A stretch of DNA of 64,000 bases from Lepturacanthus savala (Eukaryota; Chordata; Actinopteri; Scombriformes; Trichiuridae). Location of the stretch: contig CM060464.1 in NCBI GenBank assembly GCA_030544235.1, forward strand, positions 30,006,152-30,070,151, given 5' to 3'. Below are positions 58,546 through 64,000 of this stretch, piece by piece. The notes below the pieces were generated by a model. That model did not search any database. It saw only the letters and a list, made by a program, of their open reading frames with translations, and was not told the DNA's origin. How positions within the stretch are numbered: position 1 is the stretch's first letter; the number at the start of each line of letters is the position of its first letter. Both the position numbers and the translations under genes were made by a program.

Positions 58546-61500
58546 GCTCATTTCTGAATCATTTTCCACTGCACTGTAACTTTGTTATGTTTCTGTTTTT
58601 AATTGAAATTTTAGATTTTTCCTCTTTTCATCAATTGTTTTACATTATATCTTGCTTGTTTTTTTGTTGAATTAATTATTTTTTTTTCTTTTTCTGTGCC
58701 ATTATGATAAATAATGTAGACAGATTTATTTATGCCTTTGCCATTGTCACTGCTCAGGGCTCACAAGCAATATACAATATGTGTTTTGAAAACATTGGTG
58801 TTGACATTGTGTGTCGTCTCTGCAATACTGTGCAAACTCTTACTTAAATTTTTGTGAATGAAAAGTTATGTACTGATTTACCACTAAGCCATGATATGTT
58901 TTTAAATCAATTAGAGGTTAAAGATTCCTTATTCGAATTTCATGATTTAATTTATTCTGACTGCTTAGGTTCATGTTAGGATTCAACTGAAATTACATGA
59001 AACCACTGAAGTCTATATTCTGACCATATAGAGATGGATGTAGCAAGGTGTTAAATCATCCATCAGTTCACATTGGAGGGATGGGCTTTGAGAACACACG
59101 TCGCTACTTCAGAAACACAGGGCAGTGCACATTAGCTCACTGGAACAATGCACATCTGAGCTAACGCTAGCTACATTAATCAATAAATTGCGCTGACAGA
59201 TCAGGTATTGTAGTCAATTAACATTAAATATAATGAAATATTGTGACAATAGTCCAAATCAGTATGTGTCTTGGAGCCAACTGTCAATCTCAGCTGTCAA
59301 TCAACTCCCACACAGTAGACATCAAAGCTACTAAATGTCTTTAAATGTTATTATTATGTGACTATAATGACTCACAAAAGAGTTAATGGGCAAAATAATG
59401 GGCAATTTTAAAAAAAGGTTATTGAATCTGTTGTGAGTTAGTTAACATTTCCCATCAAACCGGATGATTGAAACACACCTAATTAATGTTTTCATTTCTG
59501 CAGAATTCCAAAGTTTGCTTAAAATTCTTTTGACAAGTAGATGGAAGCATAGTTGATGACTAATTGACCACTCAGTTAATTGTGTCTGTATCCAGGTAAA
59601 TTGTTTTCACTGTTAATCACAGGTTTTGCTGAATATATTGATAAGTGTCAATGATGTAGAAAGTGTCACATGTTTAAAGCTGCCACAGTTTCTGCCTGGT
59701 CTATGAAACATTTGGATGACTGTTCTGATCGTTCAAGCTCAAAGCACAGAATTTACAAGTCCAATGAGGAGATAGTGTCTTTCAGTTCTGATGTCGGGAA
59801 ATACTCAGCATTTATCCCTACAGAGATGCCTCACATCCTTATAGATAAGGACACTATGAGGGCACCTCTTTAAAGTTCTCTTCTTTGATGTATTGCACAT
59901 TTCTCATTCATTTTCAATCCATTCTCCCTCACTGGTGTAAGCTTTTATGATTTCTAGGTCAAACAAGGGGGTGTTACACACTGGCAAATGATCATTTATT
60001 AAAAACATATTCTTCACACTCACATTCAATACAGCTTTGAACACTATTCTATAGACAGTTATATATGGGATGATCTCAGTCACATTTGCTCAATTTGTTT
60101 CCATTGTCATCTAATTTTTTACATTCGGCCATGCACCCACATCCCGTTATGATGGGGAAATGGATCATAGGTACTAATGTTCTGTGGAAGGAAATGGGCT
60201 GCTGAATGAATGGTGGTTATGGTGTTTAATGGGTTCAGCGTTGCGAGGGTGTCTGTTTAATTCACATGTGAACAGGCTGCAGATGTGACGATTCATCACC
60301 ACAGAGAGGAAAGTGTCAGATAAAATCAGAGGATACAATATTAACAGGAACCAAAATGCATTTGCATATGAGTGCTGACATGCAAAGCTGTTCGTATTAC
60401 ACAAACAGTCGATTGCATCATGTTTCACTAAAAGTCACTAATGATCCTGATGAATTACATTTTAATGATTTCATTACTTTGAAACTCAAGTCAAACATGA
60501 TGTCACGTTAACAAGTAGATGGAGAGCAGAAATTAATTAAGTGCTCAAAAAATATTCAAACCCAAAATAGGTTGGCTGTATAATGATCCATGACGCTGAG
60601 TGGAAAAAACAATCAGGCTTTTAAGTGTTTCAGTGGGGGCAAAGTAGTCATAATTCAATAATATAATAATTCAAGGTCCATTTTTTTCTGGAGATTTTAT
60701 CTGAATGAAAGAATGTTGTAAACACAAATAATGTTGCATGCAAAGACTCTCAGAGGGAAATAAACTATAGTCTTGGCTTATCGGTGTGTTCCGCTTGAAT
60801 GGAAAGATGGAATTTCATCTTTCCAGTCAGTTTCAACAAATTTTAACAACTGAACCGCTGCCCAGAGTCAGATTTCCCTAATTTCAGAAAACCTTATCAA
60901 CCCTGACCTCACAATCCATGATGGAAGTTCCATACATCAACAGCATGAAACCTGTAGGGATATACTGTCAATCAGCAGTTCTGTCTCATTGGTTTCTCAT
61001 TAAATCAGTCATACTGTTGAACACAATAGCTTCAGAAGGCTGTTCATAAACTGAATTGTTCATGAGTCTTTATACATTAAATTGTAAATTGTTCCAATCG
61101 TTGACAGATTCATACTACAGGCGTAGTGTATGGTCCGTTCCAGTGCTGTAAAATGAGAAGCCCTGTATTTAGTTCAGGATGTGACCTGGACATTTGGGAG
61201 AGTGGTCAAAAGGTCCATGGCTAAGGTTAGAAGTTGAGGAGCCTCCATTTAATTTTCTTTAGATTGCCCCCAATATAGCTGACTGTATTATTATAGGACA
61301 ACAGGTGAGATGTTTCACCTTAAAAAGAGATCCTCTGGAATGTCTGGATGAGGGGACCCAAGGACTGTATGAATGGAAGAATTTTGGAGGTGAAGGAAAA
61401 AGATCTAGAATTTGGCCCCCAGAGATGCTCTCCAGGAGAGACCTCACATTGGCATTGAGGCTCTCCAAGATTCAACATCATGAAGACACTGTTTGATGCT

Positions 61501-62188
61501 GTTCTTTTTGTAATAAAACCCTGTGTGCAAGAGAAGACATTGTGGGTGGTGACTTCTCTTATCAGCACATCAAGAAACAACACAGGCATGTGCCACATTA
61601 GCCATCTTCTCACCACTGTCCACATTTTTTTTTAATAATAAAAACCTCATTTCCATGTAGATTACCTGGTGCTTTTTACCACTATACCAGTAACATCACT
61701 CGCCTTAAGCTTTTTGCCACTAACGCTAGCAGTTAGTACTTTAGTCCAGTACTTTTTCTTTATAATCCATGATGAATAATTTTAACTTGTACGGAAACGG
61801 TAAAGTATCCAGGGGGGTGTGAAGCCTGAGGCACTGAGATGGTCACAGAGACCATGGTAAATAAAATCACAGCAAAACCTAACAAACACCAGAGGCCTGC
61901 ATGCACACTCTGCTCTGTATCTGACTTGAGTGTCTGCATACAGTCATCTCTGTTATGATGACTGTTTATGTTATAAAGATATACTAAATTATGTTGTTTT
62001 GAGTGAACTCTGGACATTACACATTCAAGAAACTTGGATTGCAGTGGACGAACAGTATTAGAAAGATTTTGTGTACTTTTATGGACCTTTTCTTACCAGA
62101 TGTGAGCAACTCTCGTTACATGGATTTCAGTGGATGATGGAACCTCCCCCTTCTATAAGTGAAACTGGGTAAGATAAATGCAAACTTA
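58546..62188. other. No gene or clear element seen
   Basis: About 3.6 kb of AT-rich noncoding sequence. Frames of 60-101 codons (for example 59670-59873 plus, 60174-60428 minus, 61320-61625 minus) show no family motif. A short inverted pair GGAAAGATG..CATCTTTCC lies at about 60801-60824. Confidence 0.5.
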
Positions 62189-63345
62189 CAGTGCATCCTG
62201 AAAGTATTCACAGCACTTTACTTTTTACACATTTTGTTATGTTACAGCCTTATTCCCAATTCATTTTTTCCTCAAAATTCTACACATAACACCCCATAAT
62301 GACCACGTGAAAAAAGTTTTTTCAAATTTTAAAAAATTAAAAATTAAAAAACATACATACATACGTAAGTATTCACAACCTTTGCTCAAGACTTTGTTGA
62401 TGCACCTTTGGCAGCAATTACAGCCTCAGGTCTTTTTAAATACGGTGCCACAAGCTTGCCACACCTATCTTTGGGCAGTTTTGCCCATTCCTCTTTGCAG
62501 CACCTCTCAAGCACCATCAATTAGGATAGGAGGCGTAGGTGCACAGCAATTTTCAGATCTCTCCAGAGATGTTCAATCGGATTCAAGTCTGGGCTCTGGC
62601 TGGGCCACTCAAGGACATTCACAGAGTTGTCCTGAAGCCACTCCTTTGATATCTTGGCTGCTGCTTAGCGTTGTTGCCCTCCTTCAAAGATTAACTGTCA
62701 CCCCAGTCTGAGGTCAAGAGCGCTCTGGCGCAGGTTTTCATCCAGGATGTCTCTGTGCATTGCTGCATTCATCTTTCTCTCTATCTTGACTAGTCTCCCA
62801 GTTCCTTCCCTAATCGTTGTTTCATCAGACCAGAGAATTTTGTTACTGAAGGTCTGAGTGTCCTTCAGGTGCCTTTTGGCAGACTCCAGGCAGGCTGCCA
62901 TGTGCCTTTTACTAAGGAGTGGCTTCCAACTGCAGACAATTCCTTTGACTTCATGCTTGGTTTGTGCTTTGACATGCAACTGTATGGCCTTATATAGACA
63001 TGTGTGTGCCTTTCCAAATCATGTCCAATCAACTGAATTTCCCACAGGTGGACTCCAATTAAGCTGTAGAAACATCTCAAGGATGATCAGTGGAAACAGG
63101 ATGAACCTGCGCTCAATTTTGAGCTTCATGGCAAAAGCTGTGAATACTTATGTAAATGTGATTTCTTAGTTTTTTAATTTGTAATAAATTTGCAAAAATC
63201 TCAAGAAAACAAATTCACATTGTTATTATGGGGTGTAGTGTGTAGAATTTGAGGTAAAAATGAATTGAATCCATTTTGGAATAAGGCTGTAACATAACAA
63301 AATGTGGAAAAAGTTAAGTGCTGTGAATACTTTCCAGATGCATCT
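62189..63345 (-). mobile_element. Tc1-like element, internally deleted, ~1.16 kb
   Basis: The left end is CAGTGCATCCTGAAAGTATT after TA (62187-62188). The right end, inverted, is TGCATCTGGAAAGTATTCACAG. Long terminal inverted repeats hold 'ttatgttacagccttattcc' on the left and its complement on the right. The right-hand terminal bases and TA are degraded. The body carries transposase remnants on the minus strand. Confidence 0.85.
62530..62980 (-). pseudogene. Tc1 transposase remnant with deletions
   Basis: A minus-strand frame (62698-62979) includes AKRHLKDTQTFSNKILWSDET, containing the first catalytic Asp region (WSDE). Further on, the text around 62570-62640 translates to the WP..SPDLNPIEHLW region in another frame. 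The paired-type DNA-binding half and the block between the first Asp and the later part appear deleted (junctions near 62808 and 62927). Not functional. Confidence 0.8.
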
Positions 63346-64000
63346 CTCCATTCATCCACCGTAGACATCTGTGATAACCGAAAATGATATCCAAGGAAAA
63401 ATACAAGACTGCTCTGCCAGTCAGAGACATTGTGAGAACAAGAGACCCAAACCCGAGAGAAGACCAAGACCAAACACTGTTGAGGCTGTGACAAGATCAA
63501 GACCACAAAAAAGTGGTCCTGAGACTGGTCTCCAAGACTGGTCTTAAGAACAACAAGTCTAATCAGTGCATTTTAAAAAAAGTGTGTTCTGTGGATGTGA
63601 ACAATGTTTTATTAAACAGCACAGTTTGTAATTACTGAACCTCTCTGGCTTCTTTCAGGACTTGTAGCTTTATCTCACTTTGTCACTTCTGCTGTAAAAA
63701 GTGTGTTATTTTAAGACACCAGGCTCCAATTCACAAACTTTTTGAGACCAGGCTCTAATAAGAGAACAAGTACATCATCTCTCGAGGCCACTGTGGTAAA
63801 CCTGCTTTCATCTAAGCAGCATTTGTTCTATTTCACCCACAAACATCCACAGACTTGAGAGGCATTTGATTAACAACCAATTCTTTGCCCTCGAGTGTTG
63901 AATGTGGGGGGTGTCGCAGGGGTGACATTTATTAGAAGTGTATGAGGAGTTTGTAATAGGCTCCTTGTCCTGAAGAGAAAGAGAGTTTGGTAAAACTCTA
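63346..64000. other. No gene or clear element seen
   Basis: Noncoding sequence to the window edge. The 101-codon minus frame at 63201-63506 overlaps the Tc1 terminus and is not a gene. Confidence 0.5.

Overview
The window looks like teleost fish genomic DNA. It is AT-rich, with long CA/GT, GA, CT and TA microsatellites. It carries Tc1/mariner elements, hAT- and piggyBac-type MITEs, a tRNA-like SINE, pieces of L2/CR1-like LINEs and an LTR retrotransposon. I infer 'teleost' from these repeat types and from one gene fragment; I could not run a database search.

Only one host protein-coding exon is convincing. On the minus strand at 31790-31910 there is a small exon with a good acceptor and a consensus donor. 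It encodes MNFVMKQALG plus one further base, the N-terminus of a complexin (synaptic SNARE regulator, cplx2-like). Upstream on the same strand (32.2-33.4 kb) is a CpG-rich stretch with a GC box and a candidate 5' noncoding exon, so the promoter probably lies there. No later complexin exon is visible between 31.8 kb and position 1, so the following intron would be longer than 31 kb. The part above 33.5 kb is then upstream intergenic DNA.

Region by region: 1-31 kb is mostly sequence with no recognisable gene. It holds MITEs with TTAA flanks (11.5, 13.7, 28.7 and 30.1 kb), a nested repeat at 8.9-10.2 kb, and a full-length Tc1-like element at 14347-15567. That element has a 330-codon transposase of DD36E spacing and TA target duplications. 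33.5-37.1 kb holds SINEs, a hairpin and a decayed Tc1 transposase that is itself interrupted by a 107-bp hAT-type MITE.

37112-43477 is a 6.4-kb Ty3/gypsy-superfamily LTR retrotransposon in minus orientation. It has two 821-bp LTRs differing at 3 positions, a CAGTG target duplication, a primer-binding-site candidate and a polypurine tract. Its pol order is protease, integrase, reverse transcriptase, RNase H, so integrase precedes RT, and its Gag contains a SCAN-like capsid segment. These are the hallmarks of the Gmr1-like group. One frameshift interrupts the RT.

43.5-64 kb is a dense graveyard of short elements: four hAT-type insertions (two nested inside other repeats), a perfect 46-bp palindrome at 45419-45464, and three decayed tRNA-Leu-like sequences in about 1 kb (51.2-52.2 kb). 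There is also a 742-bp inverted-repeat element at 54.8 kb, an L2-like LINE fragment joined to a SINE at 57.5-58.5 kb, and an internally deleted Tc1 element at 62.2-63.3 kb.
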